Shown: piece by piece, positions 44,560 to 56,113 of the stretch
Numbering within the stretch: the stretch's first letter is position 1
Layout: each line of letters starts with the position of its first letter
Assembly (NCBI GenBank): GCA_034620365.1
Contig: JAQGEQ010000232.1
Coordinates: forward strand, 744,001-808,000
Length of the DNA: 64,000 nt
Reading direction: 5' to 3'
From: Pegea sp. RAD2-039
Lineage: Eukaryota > Chordata > Thaliacea > Salpida > Salpidae
Notes under the pieces: generated by a model
What the model was told of the DNA's origin: nothing
Seen by the model: only the letters and a program-made list of their open reading frames with translations
Databases searched by the model: none
Made by a program: the position numbers and the translations under genes

Positions 44560-46183
44560 TTTGTTGATCTAATCTTCAATCATCTTTTTAATAATTGATT
44601 AAAATTTAGATTTTAAGAAAAAAAAATTATTTAAGATTATTGAAATTTTAAGGTTAATAACTAACTACTATGTTTGTAGTAGTTAATACAAAAATAAAAT
44701 TGCAAATTTAATCATAAGTTTAATTTCTGTGCTTTTAGATATAAACTTACTTGATTAAAACTTATATATTTATTTTCTAACCCTAGATACGCAAGAAATC
44801 ATAACACACGATTCTTCCTTCTCTTTCTCCGACCATTTTGTTGTTTGTCTTATAATTGAATTCTGCAAATCAATCCAATGGTGACATAATCTTCTTTAAC
44901 TTTTAGAGTTAATTTTCCGAAGTGATTAAAACTTATCTAGCTTTTTTTAACTTGGAGTATTTGTAGTTTTTATTTTTTTAGTCGATTAATTTTTTTTAAA
45001 TTAATTTTACATTTTGAAATGGCCTTTGATAGGTTTAATAATTAAAGTATTATGAATAATTATTTGAATATTTATAATTTTGATTTATTTGAACATACAA
45101 CTTTAAATTTGTTCTCGTATATAGCTTTTGTAGTTTATTTATTAAAAGTTTAATATTTCTTGTGTAATAGTTTGTAAACATATTTTTCTCGTGGTTATTT
45201 GCTATAAAAAGATGGTATCTTTTATTTTCTTTAAACTTTTTAAACTTAATATTTGTAATTATATTTATCAGAAAACTTTTTAAACATATTTAATTTCTCA
45301 ATTACAATTTTTTTTAATTGTTGCTTTAATTAATTTTTACTAATTAACCAAATTTTAATTATAATCAATTTTTTTATAAGATACTAAAATTATTTTTAAT
45401 TGATTATTAATTAATTTTTTTCCATTTATTTGGAAATTGTTACTCTAATTTTTTTTTTTTAATATTAAATACTTTTTATATCAATAATTTTTGTATAAGA
45501 TTTATTCTAATTATTTGTTTTTTATTGAAAGTTTTATATTTTGTCACTTTTTAGCTTCAGCTGTTGGTTGGTTTTGAAATAATCTTTTTGTAAAACTCTT
45601 TTTTTTCTTACAATTTGTTTGTTTTTTTTAATTTTGAATGAATAAAATTATTAATTGTTTGTTTTATTGCTATTATTCAGGTTTTTATACAATTTTAGAA
45701 GAAAAAGCATCTTCAAACAAAAACAAGAAACCCTAAGAACGTTTTAGTTTTTCTGCATCTCACTGTGTTTTGCTTTTTTTTAACACCATGTCACATGGTC
45801 GCTATCGGCCGAATTAAGCCATTATTACTGTTGTTAGATAATTAGCCATTATTGATGTTATATATAATAATGATATATTGATTATTATTGATTTTAAAGT
45901 CTTTTTTTAAATAAATTCATCTCATTTTAATCATGAATAATTTTACTTTCAATTTTGAAAGATTGTTTAATTTTGTTTAGATTCAATTATTTAAAGTTTG
46001 AATAATCAATTTAGATAATTTTTATGTATCCCAATAATATTGTAATATCTCCATTAAACTAAGAAATATAATTAAACAAATATTTAAATGAAGATGTTAA
46101 AATTTTTAAACAAATAACTTCTGGTTTTGTTTTAAAATTATTTTAAACATTGAATCACATTCTAACATATAACTTTGCTTACA
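44560..46183. other. AT-rich region upstream of Bcl-2 copy A
   Basis: Nearly identical in unit B. An intron-like stretch ending TTTTCTAACCCTAG near 44786 resembles the intron after the exon-11 type, so more diverged exons of the repeated-exon gene may be buried here. Confidence 0.3.
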
Positions 46184-46193
46184 GAATGACAAA

Positions 46194-46820
46194 ATGTTAT
46201 CTTCTAGAATATTTGTACAAGACTACATTCTTTACAAAATTAGTAGTCAATTGAAAGATCAAAATATCTCAAATTCTCTCTTTCTACCTGAAGATAACAC
46301 ACATGAAGAGTTGAAGTTATCTGTGAGAAGGTTAGTTGACGAATATGAGAGAAGATATACATCCAATTATACAGCCTTTTACGAATTCATTCAAACTATG
46401 ACCATCCAAGACCTACCAACCACCTTACATCAGTTTGCACTTGCTATTTTCAGGCTAAAACTCCTTTCGCCTAATGATAAGCGCTGTAGACGTTTGGTTT
46501 ATGATGACAGCGAAGTCCATTGGTGTCATGTGTTTGGTTTTCTGATGCTTGCTGGTTCTTTTGCCATCAATGCAATTGAAACAAAAGCCCCTGAACAAGT
46601 TGAACTGATTATCGATTTGGTTTCACAATTTCTTGATAATCAATTAGGTAGCTGGGTTGAAAGAAATGGAGGCTGGGAAAAAATGCGTGATTATTCAGCT
46701 TTAAACCAAAGTTTATTGAAATATGGGTGTCCTGTCAATGCCTCAGCTCAGTCTTTCTTACGTTATGGGTTAATAGCAGCATGTATTGGCTTATCAGCGA
46801 TGATTATTGGTAGAAAATAG
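46194..46820 (+). CDS. Anti-apoptotic Bcl-2 family protein, copy A
   Basis: 208-residue multidomain Bcl-2 protein, which would act at mitochondrial/ER membranes to control outer-membrane permeabilisation. Visible: an N-terminal BH4-like helix (VQDYILYKIS, residues 8-17), a BH3-like LSVRRLVDEYERRY (42-55), BH1 VHWCHVFGFLMLAGSFAINA (108-127, where family members have NWGR.....F.G), BH2 SWVERNGGWEKM (153-164) and a hydrophobic C-terminal anchor, LIAACIGLSAMIIG (193-206), ending RK. The NWGR motif is altered to VHWCHV, which may change partner binding. The coding part has no intron; a 3' splice site (TTGCTTACAG, ending 46184) lies 9 nt before the ATG, so there is a 5' UTR intron or a trans-splice site. 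AATAAA at 46828-46833. Differs from copy B at three residues. Confidence 0.9.
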   Translation: MLSSRIFVQDYILYKISSQLKDQNISNSLFLPEDNTHEELKLSVRRLVDEYERRYTSNYTAFYEFIQTMTIQDLPTTLHQFALAIFRLKLLSPNDKRCRRLVYDDSEVHWCHVFGFLMLAGSFAINAIETKAPEQVELIIDLVSQFLDNQLGSWVERNGGWEKMRDYSALNQSLLKYGCPVNASAQSFLRYGLIAACIGLSAMIIGRK

Positions 46821-46833
46821 TACTTTCAATAAA

Positions 46834-48796
46834 CGTTTTTCGTTATTATATAATAAAAATTCGTTTAAATTTGTGTTTATAAACAACTCAGTTTAATCTT
46901 TAAGTTTTCTAGATTCCTCATAACCACGTTGCTTCATAAACAGAATTATTAGATTGTTTAGTTTAAGATTGGACTCTTTCACTTTCATATCTTTATAAAC
47001 TTTTAGATAATTTTTATTTTTATTCATCTTTACTTCCTCTAAATCACTTTTGGCAAACATTTAACATTTGTGAAGAAGTGTTAGTCACTTTTATAAACTT
47101 CAAAAACTTTAGATTAAGTTTAAATATTTTAATCTTATCATTATCTTCATTTATAAATCAAATTGTCATAATTCAGTAGTATATTCAAATAAATTATTCA
47201 AGGATTTACTTTATAGTAGAATTACACTTAGAAATTTGGGCAAAATATCTTTTTAATGTCTCTAACAAGGTGACCACTAATCTTATAAGAAAAGGACACT
47301 TTTTCAACGTCCTTACTATTTTGAAATTTAATAAGACTTAAAATATTAGATATCAAAATTTCCAACTAATATCAACTTTGATAAAACTACTTTACAAAAT
47401 AAAACTAAAATATTTATATTTACCGGAAACATAAACGGATTTAAAAGATAATTAATTATATTCCAAAAACCATTTAGAGAATTATTAACCTTTATAAACT
47501 TTTCTCAAACCAAAGAAATATTTTGACCATTTTATATAAAGCAAGATAGAAAAATATATTATTATAGGCACGAAGCGAAGTAAACTTTATCTTATTGACT
47601 ATATTTTATTGCAAATATAACTTTTAAAAGATTTTCTACCAGTTTGTGTGTCGACGACATGTTAAGAACAACTGTTAATCACAACCGTCGCCTTGGAAGG
47701 TTTTCACTGGCTTTTTAAGACTTATTTCAAAATAACGTAAATGTTAGGAAGTTATCCAGTTAATCTATTAAAGTTGTTGGGCAATTATCACATTTAAATG
47801 ATTTTCTAACTTTAATATTTATCTTAGATACAAGTTTATAAACCTTTAAACCATATTATTAGTAGAAGCTTATCTTTAGATTTTAAAACCGAAAACAAAC
47901 AATAAATTTGTTTAAGACGAGCAAACTTAAATTATAAAACTAATTTTTGCCTTTCAGCAATTATTGTATCAACAAATTTCAGCTATTTACTTTATTATTT
48001 GAACAAAAATCTCTACACTTCACTGAGATAATTTCAGATTATATGTATTCAACGCGTGGCTACTTAACAGATCTTATAGCAAACAAAAACTAATGGTTAT
48101 GAGCAAGAAGATAATTGAAAGGTAATAATAATTAAAAACTCATTTAGAAAGAACACTGCAAATGCAGATAAAATTTATATGCAGATAAAATATAAATTAT
48201 GAATCAAAAATTTGATATTACAAAATAGAAGGAGAAAATAAAGAAACTGATTATTCAAAGTTCAAACTTAATTAAAAGATAATGAATAGAGAATTTTAAG
48301 TATATAATATTCATTTATATATTATATTTATAATTCTACGATATTGTAATATAGAAACAAACAAATTTATTTAATAGTTTTTTCTAAGCTGAGTAACATT
48401 AAATATAGAAAAACTTGTCTTTACAAACCAACTTTGCTCCTAGCAACACGCAACTAAACACCTACTTTGATAGAATGGTGGACGCTTATTTATAAAACGT
48501 AGTCTTAGATGTTTAATAATATAAACTATCATAATTTAACCAAACACTTGCTCTGTGTATTTACTTACTAGTGTTTATGATTTTGAAATGGAAAAGTTAT
48601 CAGCAGCCGTTTTTAGACGAGCTTTAATCTTATACCCACATAGCAAATGTTGATGAACTTCATTTTTCCAATACATCTCATGTATTATTGATATATAGTA
48701 TCATAGCAAAGAGCCTTAGAGGTAAAAGACTCACCGTCTGCGAACTGCTATTAACCGATGACGCAGAAAATGTTGCACATCCACAAAAGATTCATT
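46834..48796. other. AT-rich 3' flank of Bcl-2 copy A
   Basis: Duplicated in unit B (52634-54596) with few differences. No gene recognised. Confidence 0.4.
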
Positions 48797-49130
48797 TAAT
48801 TATTTATTACAATAAATGCGAAGGAGGATGCCTGAAATGAGCACCTCTCGCTAACACACATTCTCACAAATAACATCTATTTATTCAAAAATATAGAAAG
48901 TAAAAGATGTAACACATGGTATTTCGATAGCACTCAAAGCATATAACAGTGAACAATTACATGGAATGTTAATAATATAAAAAAGAAACACAGTTTTTGA
49001 AATGACAATGTTGACAATGTTATAACGGTTCAACTTCTGCTTGAACAACGCGAGCGACTTCGACTTGGCAATGTCTGATGGCAGCTGGTTCTATGTACTA
49101 ATATTAGTAGTCGAAAGGTCTGCTGAGTAC
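48797..49130 (-). mobile_element. LINE 3' end at the A/B junction, probable recombinant
   Basis: Its tail-proximal part (GGAGGATGCCTGAAATGAGC near 48823) matches the right-hand LINE at 54.6 kb. Its distal part (GTGAACAATTAC near 48949, CACAGTTTTTGAAATG near 48987 and the following flank) matches the left-hand LINE at 41.7 kb. Confidence 0.8.
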
Positions 49131-49318
49131 TACAACCACTGAAGGAAATAGGATAGAAGCTGATTACTAGAGTAGTTTTAGAAAAGAGTTGAAATTGATG
49201 TTTAAAAAGTAATTTGTCGATAGTTTAGATTTTCTATTAGAAAGGTACATAACTTAAAGGTAACGAAGAATTAAAGACACACAAATTATTATAGATTATA
49301 TAGACCATATAGTGAAGT

Positions 49319-49680
49319 CTCATCATACTGTTTCTGTGTTCTGCTGCTGTGACACTTAAAACCTAAATCCTTGGACAAACGTACCAAAGTACACCGAAAG
49401 TCTTCTAGAAATTGATTTGGCTTCTGACTCTCAGTTCTTAGTAGATGACAAACAAAAATTTTATTTGGTTTTTGTATATACAGCCGTCCCAGCGTCGCTT
49501 CAGCTTTTATATAAGTCTGACAGCTCTCAAATTGCTGGTACACTTCTGGGGCTGCGCAATCCACAAGCACAGCCCATTTATCCTCACCAACTTTGCCACT
49601 TATTATCTGTCTGACAAAATGCTAAAACCTTTCTTCCAGTGACGCTACTCCGAGGGACTATTTTGGTCTATAAGCGGCTT
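49319..49680 (-). mobile_element. Ty3/gypsy-like gag relic in unit B
   Basis: Copy of the unit A capsid-like segment (RCTLVRLSKDLGFKCHS etc.), ending abruptly at about 49319 where unit B joins the LINE-flanking sequence. The zinc-knuckle part seen in unit A is absent. Confidence 0.65.
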
Positions 49681-50321
49681 TTCTGGTTTCAACAGTCCAT
49701 CCCTTATTTTTAAGTTTGTTACAGTAAAAAATATATGTACTTACTCGAATAGAATCTTATTAAAATCTATACTCGGTATATCAAACTGAAACTATCTTAA
49801 TTTTCGCTAAGCTTTAATTGAGTTAAGCCCCAACAACGCCAAAACAACTGGAAAAACTCGCCGAAGAAATAGATTTTAATAATTTGAATAAATTTTAATG
49901 ATAATGACTTTATATTGAGCTTTATTCAAATTATTCAGGCAACTAACAATACTATACACAAAACACCCTTTTACTGATTGGCAACGGTATATATGGGAGT
50001 AATTTTTATCACATTTACGTCAGCGGCAAAATAATTTAATGGTATACCACTCTTGTGAGGTTCTTGCCGTTTTTTGGTTCAGTTTGATTTCTGACTAAAA
50101 TGGCTCTTCTATTTTTGTTCGATGTTTCCTAATTTGTTGATATTGTAGTCTAACTGATAAAATAGATGAAGAAACTTAAAAAGATTCTATAACAAATGAT
50201 TCATTATTATTCTATTAAAAAGATTCTATATTAAACTTTTGATGCTTGTATAAATAAAAGTATTTTGATTCTAATAACTTTCAAAATATGAAATATAAAA
50301 CTTAAAATTGTATTTTTTAGG

Positions 50322-50348
50322 AAACTGATTGCTTAGAAACCATCTGGT
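50322..50348 (+). pseudogene. Relic exon related to the repeated-exon gene (unit B)
   Basis: Same sequence as the unit A relic (GAAACTGATTGCTTAGAAAC... with acceptor and donor), copied by the segmental duplication. Confidence 0.7.
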
Positions 50349-50359
50349 GAGTTCAGTTT

Positions 50360-51983
50360 TGTTGATCTAATTTTCAATCATCTTTTTAATAATTGATTAA
50401 AATTTAGATTTTAAGAAAAAAATATTATTTAAGATTATTGAAATTTTAAGGTTAATAACTAACTACTATGTTTGTAGTAGTTAATACAAAAATAAAATTG
50501 CAAATTTAATCATAAGTTTAATTTCTGTGCTTTTAGATATAAACTTACTTGATTAAAACTTATATATTTATTTTCTAACCCTAGATACGCAAGAAATCAT
50601 AACACACGATTCTTCCTTCTCTTTCTCCGACCATTTTGTTGTTTGTCTTATAATTGAATTCTGCAAATCAATCCAATGGTGACATAATCTTCTTTAACTT
50701 TTAGAGTTAATTTTCCGAAGTGATTAAAACTTATCTAGCTTTTTTTAACTTGGAGTATTTGTAGTTTTTATTTTTTTAGTCGATTAATTCTTTTTAAATT
50801 AATTTTACATTTTGAAGTGGCCTTTGAAAGGTTTAATAATTAAAGTATTATGAATAATTATTTGAATATTTATAATTTTGATTTATTTGAACATACAACT
50901 TTAAATTTTTTCTCGTATATAGCTTTTGTAGTTTATTTATTAAAAGTTTAATATTTCTTGTGTAATAGTTTGTAAACATATTTTTCTCGTGGTTATTTAC
51001 TATAAAAAGATGGTATCTTTTATTTTCTTTAAACTTTTTAAACTTAATATTTGTAATTATATTTATCAGAAAACTTTTTAAACATATTTAATTTCTCAAT
51101 TACAATTTTTTTTTAATTGTTGCTTTAATTAATTTTTACTAATTAACCAAATTTTAATTATAATCAATTTTTTATAAGATACTAAAATTATTTTTATTTG
51201 ATTATTAATTAATTTTTTTCCATTTATTTGGAAATTGTTACTCTAAATTTTTTTTTTTTAATATTAAATACTTTTTATATCAATAATTTTTGTATAAAAT
51301 TTATTCTAATTATTTGTTTTTTATTGAAAGTTTTATATTTTGTCACTTTTTAGCTTCAGCTGTTGGTTGGTTTTGAAATAATCTTTTTGTAAAACTCTTT
51401 TTTTTTTTACAATTTGTTTGTTTTTTTAATTTTGAATGAATAAAATTATTAATTGTTTGCTTTATTGCTATTATTCAGGTTTTTATACAATTTTAGAAGA
51501 AAAAGCATCTTCAAACAAAAACAAGAAACCCTAAGAACGTTTTAGTTTTTCTGCATCTCACTGTGTTTTGCTTTTTTTTTAACACCATGTCACATGGTCG
51601 CTATCGGCCGAATTAAGCCATTATTACTGTTGTTAGATAATTAGCCATTATTGATGTTATATATAATAATGTTATATTGATAATTATTGATTTTGAAGTC
51701 TTTTTTTTAAATAAATTCATCTCATTTTAATCATGAATAGTTTTACTTCAGTTTTGAAAGATTGTTTAATTTTGTTTTTATTCAATTATTTAAAGTTTGA
51801 ATAATCAATTTAGATAAATTTTTATGTATCCCAATAATATTGTAATATCTCAATTAAACTAAGAAATATAATTAAACAAATATTTAAATGAAGATGTTAA
51901 AATTTTTAAACAAATAACTTCTGGTTTTGTTTTAAAATTATTTTAAACATTGAATCACATTCTAACATATAACTTTGCTTACA
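50360..51983. other. AT-rich region upstream of Bcl-2 copy B
   Basis: Near-identical to 44560-46183. No additional gene seen. Confidence 0.35.
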
Positions 51984-51993
51984 GAATGACAAA

Positions 51994-52620
51994 ATGTTAT
52001 CTTCTAGAATATTTGTACAAGACTACATTCTTTACAAAATTAGTAGTCAATTGAAAGATCAAAATATCTCAAATTCTCTCTTTCTACCTGAAGATAACAC
52101 ACATGAAGAGTTGAAGTTATCTGTGAGAAGGTTAGTTGACGAATATGAGAGAAGATATACATCCAATTATACAGCCTTTTACGAATTCATTCAAACTATG
52201 ACCATCCAAGACCTACCAACCACCTTACATCAGTTTGCACTTGCTATTTTCAGGCTTAAACTCCTTTTGCCTAATGATAAGCGCTGTAAACGTTTGGTTT
52301 ATGATGACAGCGAAGTCCATTGGTGTCATGTGTTTGGTTTTCTGATGCTTGCTGGTTCTTTTGCCATCAATGCAATTGAAACAAAAGCCCCTGAACAAGT
52401 TGAACTTATTATCGATTTGGTTTCACAATTTCTTGATAATCAGTTAGGTAGCTGGGTTGAAAGAAATGGAGGCTGGGAAAAAATACGTGATTATTCAGCT
52501 TTAAACCAAAGTTTATTGAAATATGGGTGTCCTGTCAATGCCTCAGCTCAGTCTTTCTTACGTTATGGGTTAATAGCAGCATGTATTGGCTTATCAGCGA
52601 TGATTATTGGTAGAAAATAG
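51994..52620 (+). CDS. Anti-apoptotic Bcl-2 family protein, copy B
   Basis: 208-residue paralogue of copy A with the same BH4-like, BH3-like, BH1 and BH2 segments and C-terminal anchor. The three differences are Ser92 to Leu (LLLPND), Arg99 to Lys (KRCKRL) and Met164 to Ile (WEKIRD, within BH2). The frame is fully open, and the 3' splice site 9 nt before the ATG and the AATAAA at 52628-52633 are kept, so both copies are probably active. The duplicated upstream region suggests the same expression. Confidence 0.9.
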   Translation: MLSSRIFVQDYILYKISSQLKDQNISNSLFLPEDNTHEELKLSVRRLVDEYERRYTSNYTAFYEFIQTMTIQDLPTTLHQFALAIFRLKLLLPNDKRCKRLVYDDSEVHWCHVFGFLMLAGSFAINAIETKAPEQVELIIDLVSQFLDNQLGSWVERNGGWEKIRDYSALNQSLLKYGCPVNASAQSFLRYGLIAACIGLSAMIIGRK

Positions 52621-52633
52621 TACTTTCAATAAA

Positions 52634-54596
52634 CGTTTTTCGTTATTATATAATAAAAATTCGTTTAAATTTGTGTTTATAAACAACTCAGTTTAATCTT
52701 TAAGTTTTCTAGATTCCTCATAACCACGTTGCTTCATAAACAGAATTATTAGATTGTTTAGTTTAAGATTGGACTCTTTCACTTTCATATCTTTATAAAC
52801 TTTTAGATAATTTTTATTTTTATTCATCTTTACTTCCTCTAAATCACTTTTGGCAAACATTTAACATTTGTGAAGAAGTGTTAGTCACTTTTATAGACTT
52901 CAAAAACTTTAGATTAAGTTTAAATATTTTAATCTTATCATTATCTTCATTTATAAATCAAATTATCATAATTCAGTAGTATATTCAAATAAATTATTCA
53001 AGGATTTACTTTATAGTAGAATTACACTTAGAAATTTGGGCAAAATATCTTTTTAATGTCTCTAACAAGGTGACCACTAATCTTATAAGAAAAGGACACT
53101 TTTTCAACGTCCTTACTATTTTGAAATTTAATAAGACTTAAAATATTAGATATCAAAATTTCCAACTAATATCAACTTTGATAAAAATACTTTACAAAAT
53201 AAAACTAAAATACTTGTATTTACCGGAAACATAAACGGATATAAAAGATAATTAATTATATTCCAAAAACCATTTAGAGAATTATTAACCTTTATAAACT
53301 TTTCTCAAACCAAAGAAATATTTTGACCATTTTATATAAAGCAAGATAGAAAAATATATTATTATAGGCACAAAGCGAAGTAAACTTTATCTTATTGACT
53401 ATATTTTATTGCAAATATAACTTTTAAAAGATTTTCTACCAGTTTGTGTGTCGACGACATGTTAAGAACAACTGTTAATCACAACCGTTGCCTTGGAAGG
53501 TTTTCACTGGCTTTTTAAGACTTATTTCAAAATAACGTAAATGTTAGGAAGTTATCCAGTTAATCTATTAAAGTTGTTGGGCAATTATCACATTTAAATG
53601 ATTTTCTAACTTTAATATTTATCTTAGATACAAGTTTATAAACCTTTAAAATATAAAATTAGTAAAAGCTTATCTTTATATTTTAAAACCGAAAACAAAC
53701 AATAAATTTGTTAAGGACGAGCAAACTTAAATTATAAAACTAATTTTTGCCTTTCAGCAATTATTGTATCAACAAATTTCAGCTATTTACTTTATTATTT
53801 GAACAAAAATCTCTACACTTCACTGAGATAATTTCAGATTATATGTATTCAACGCGTGGCTACTTAACAGATCTTATAGCAAACAAAAACTAATGGTTAT
53901 GAGCAAGAAGATAATTGAAAGGTAATAATAATTAAAAACTCATTTAGAAAGAACACTGCAAATGCAGATAAAATTTATATGCAGATAAAATATAAATCAT
54001 GAATCAAAAATTTGATATTACAAAATAGAAGAAGAAAATAAAAAAACTGATTATTCAAAGTTCAAATTTAATTAAAAGATAATGAATAGAGAATTTTAAG
54101 TATATAATATTCATTTATATATTATATTTATAATTCTACGATATTGTAATATAGAAACAAACAAATTTATTTAATAGTTTTTTCTAAGCTGAGTAACATT
54201 AAATATAGAAAAACTTGTCTTTACAAACCAACTTTGCTCCTAGCAACACGCAACTAAACACCTACTTTGATAGAATGGTGGACGCTTATTTATAAAACGT
54301 AGTCTTAGATGTTTAATAATATAAACTATCATAATTTAACCAAACACTTGCTCTGTGTATTTACTTACTAGTGTTTATGATTTTGAAATGGAAAAGTTAT
54401 CAGCAGCCGTTTTTAGACGAGCTTTAATCTTATACCCACATAGCAAATGTTGATGAACTTCATTTTTCCAATACATCTCATGTATTATTGATATATAGTA
54501 TCATAGCAAAGAGCCTTAGAGGTAAAAGACTCACCGTTTGCGAACTGCTATTAACTGATGACGCAGAAAATGTTGCACATCCACAAAAGATTCATT
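52634..54596. other. AT-rich 3' flank of Bcl-2 copy B
   Basis: Copy of 46834-48796. No gene recognised. Confidence 0.4.
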
Positions 54597-54995
54597 TAAT
54601 TATTTATTACAATAAATGTGAAGGAGGATGCCTGAAATGAGCACCTCTCGCTAACACACATTCTCACAAATAGCATCTATTTGGTCAAAAATATAGAAAG
54701 CAAAAGATGTAACACATGGCATTTCGATAGCACTCAAAGCATATAACAGTGAATAATTACATGGAATGTTAATAATATAAAAAAGGAAAAAATCGCATTT
54801 TAGAAATGACAATGTTGGCAATATTATAACGGTTCAACTTTTGCTTGAACAACGCGAGTGATTCTGAGATGACAATGTCTGATGGCAGCTGGTTCCAAGT
54901 ACTAATTGTGCGGTATGAGAAATAATTCACTATGATTAACGTACCAGCTGATATGGGCTTATTAAGATGTATAGATGTTGGACCGATTTTCATGA
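54597..54995 (-). mobile_element. LINE 3' end at the right edge of unit B
   Basis: Minus-oriented, with tail at 54597-54615. Its 74-codon frame ends like many LINE ORF2 proteins: NYFSYRTISTWNQLPSDIV, then SLALFKQKLNRY. Beyond the shared 350 nt it resembles the copy at 35.6 kb rather than the other duplicated ones. Confidence 0.82.
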
Positions 54996-55490
54996 GTCTG
55001 TATAAACTTTAGATTGAAAATCAGTTTAAAAACACAAAAGTCCTTGGCTAAGCTGTTAACGTTCCACAATCAACATCGATGGCTGTGACATTAAGGTTGT
55101 AGATAGCTTTGTCTATCTCGGCTCAAAATGTTACATCATCAGTATCAATAGAAACAGAGATCAACAGGCGCACCGGTAAAACATTTGATGCATTTGTACG
55201 GGTAAACAGTTCTGAGATGATCCTAATCAGTTTATCAAATCAATAGCCATCGTCTACAGAGACGATGTCTGCAGTAAACTATTGTGCCAGAAAAACATAG
55301 AGTTTCTTGAAGGTTAATGAAGATAAGCTTCCATTTCGTTGACTTACGTATATTAATGTGGCAGCAAAAGATCTCAAACAAAAAAGACCTACCGTGCAAT
55401 GGTCTAACAACAGCATGCTAAGCAGGTAAACACTTGGCTGGCTCGGACACGTCCGTCGGGTGGATGCCGGCATATTAAAAGATAAAAGAA
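54996..55490 (+). mobile_element. Degraded LINE reverse-transcriptase 3' fragment
   Basis: Plus-strand pieces: VVDSFVYLGSK near 55097, then ETEINRRTGKTFDAFVR near 55153 in another frame, and LGWLGHVRRVDAG near 55433. These match, in order, conserved C-terminal reverse-transcriptase blocks (VDSF.YLGS, EI..RI..A..AF, LRWLGHV.RM..GR). Frameshifts and stops show it is dead. Confidence 0.7.
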
Positions 55491-56113
55491 ATATTCAATT
55501 AATCAAGGTGACTAATTCTTTTAATGTTAATAACGAGCTAACTTGAATTATTTTGACAACGATATTAGCATCTATGACGTAATAACCAATATTTCATAAC
55601 TCACTTGTAAAAAAGTTTTTCTATTAATTGTCTACTTTATTGAGGTTTGTACATCGCTCTTTTAAAACTTAATTAAATTAAAATAAATGAGTAAATCTTT
55701 CAAAGTTCTTAATTATATTTGACAATTATGAAATATTTTTGATTAAATTATTAATTTAGAAAGTTACTGAATAACTTAGTATCGATTTATACTTTATATC
55801 AATTTTAAAGTAGAAATTATGCAATTATTCTATTTAATTTTTAATGTTTAGTTTAGATATTTTGAGATCGCAAACAAAGTTGTTAGTAATCTCAAATTGT
55901 TTCTTTGAATACCTTCAAATGTTATTAAGCAGTTTTAGTTTGCTCTTATTTTAAAATATGCGAAAATACTAGGATATAATTAATAGCTTTTATCGCTAAA
56001 ACTAACTAAGTTAGTTTTAAAACTTAATAATTAAAAAGTAGTTGTCAAAAGCAATTTTATGTCTTGCTATTTAAAAATATCTTTTCACCAGATAGAAATA
56101 TTTATTTTTCGAG
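55491..56113. other. AT-rich region upstream of the repeated-exon gene
   Basis: No clear TATA or other promoter motif. May hold non-coding 5' exons. Confidence 0.3.

Larger units (their letters stand above)
41704..48796. repeat. Tandem segmental duplication, unit A (about 7.1 kb)
   Basis: Begins with a LINE 3' end and is followed head-to-tail by unit B. Sequence from about 43535 to 48796 is nearly identical to 49328-54596, at an offset near 5.8 kb. The first part (41704-42228) matches 48797-49318. Unit A has about 1.3 kb (about 42229-43534) that unit B lacks. Confidence 0.93.
48797..54596. repeat. Tandem segmental duplication, unit B (about 5.8 kb)
   Basis: Head-to-tail copy of unit A, starting and ending at LINE 3' ends, without the 1.3-kb stretch 42229-43534. 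Few substitutions and small indels, so the duplication is recent. Confidence 0.93.
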
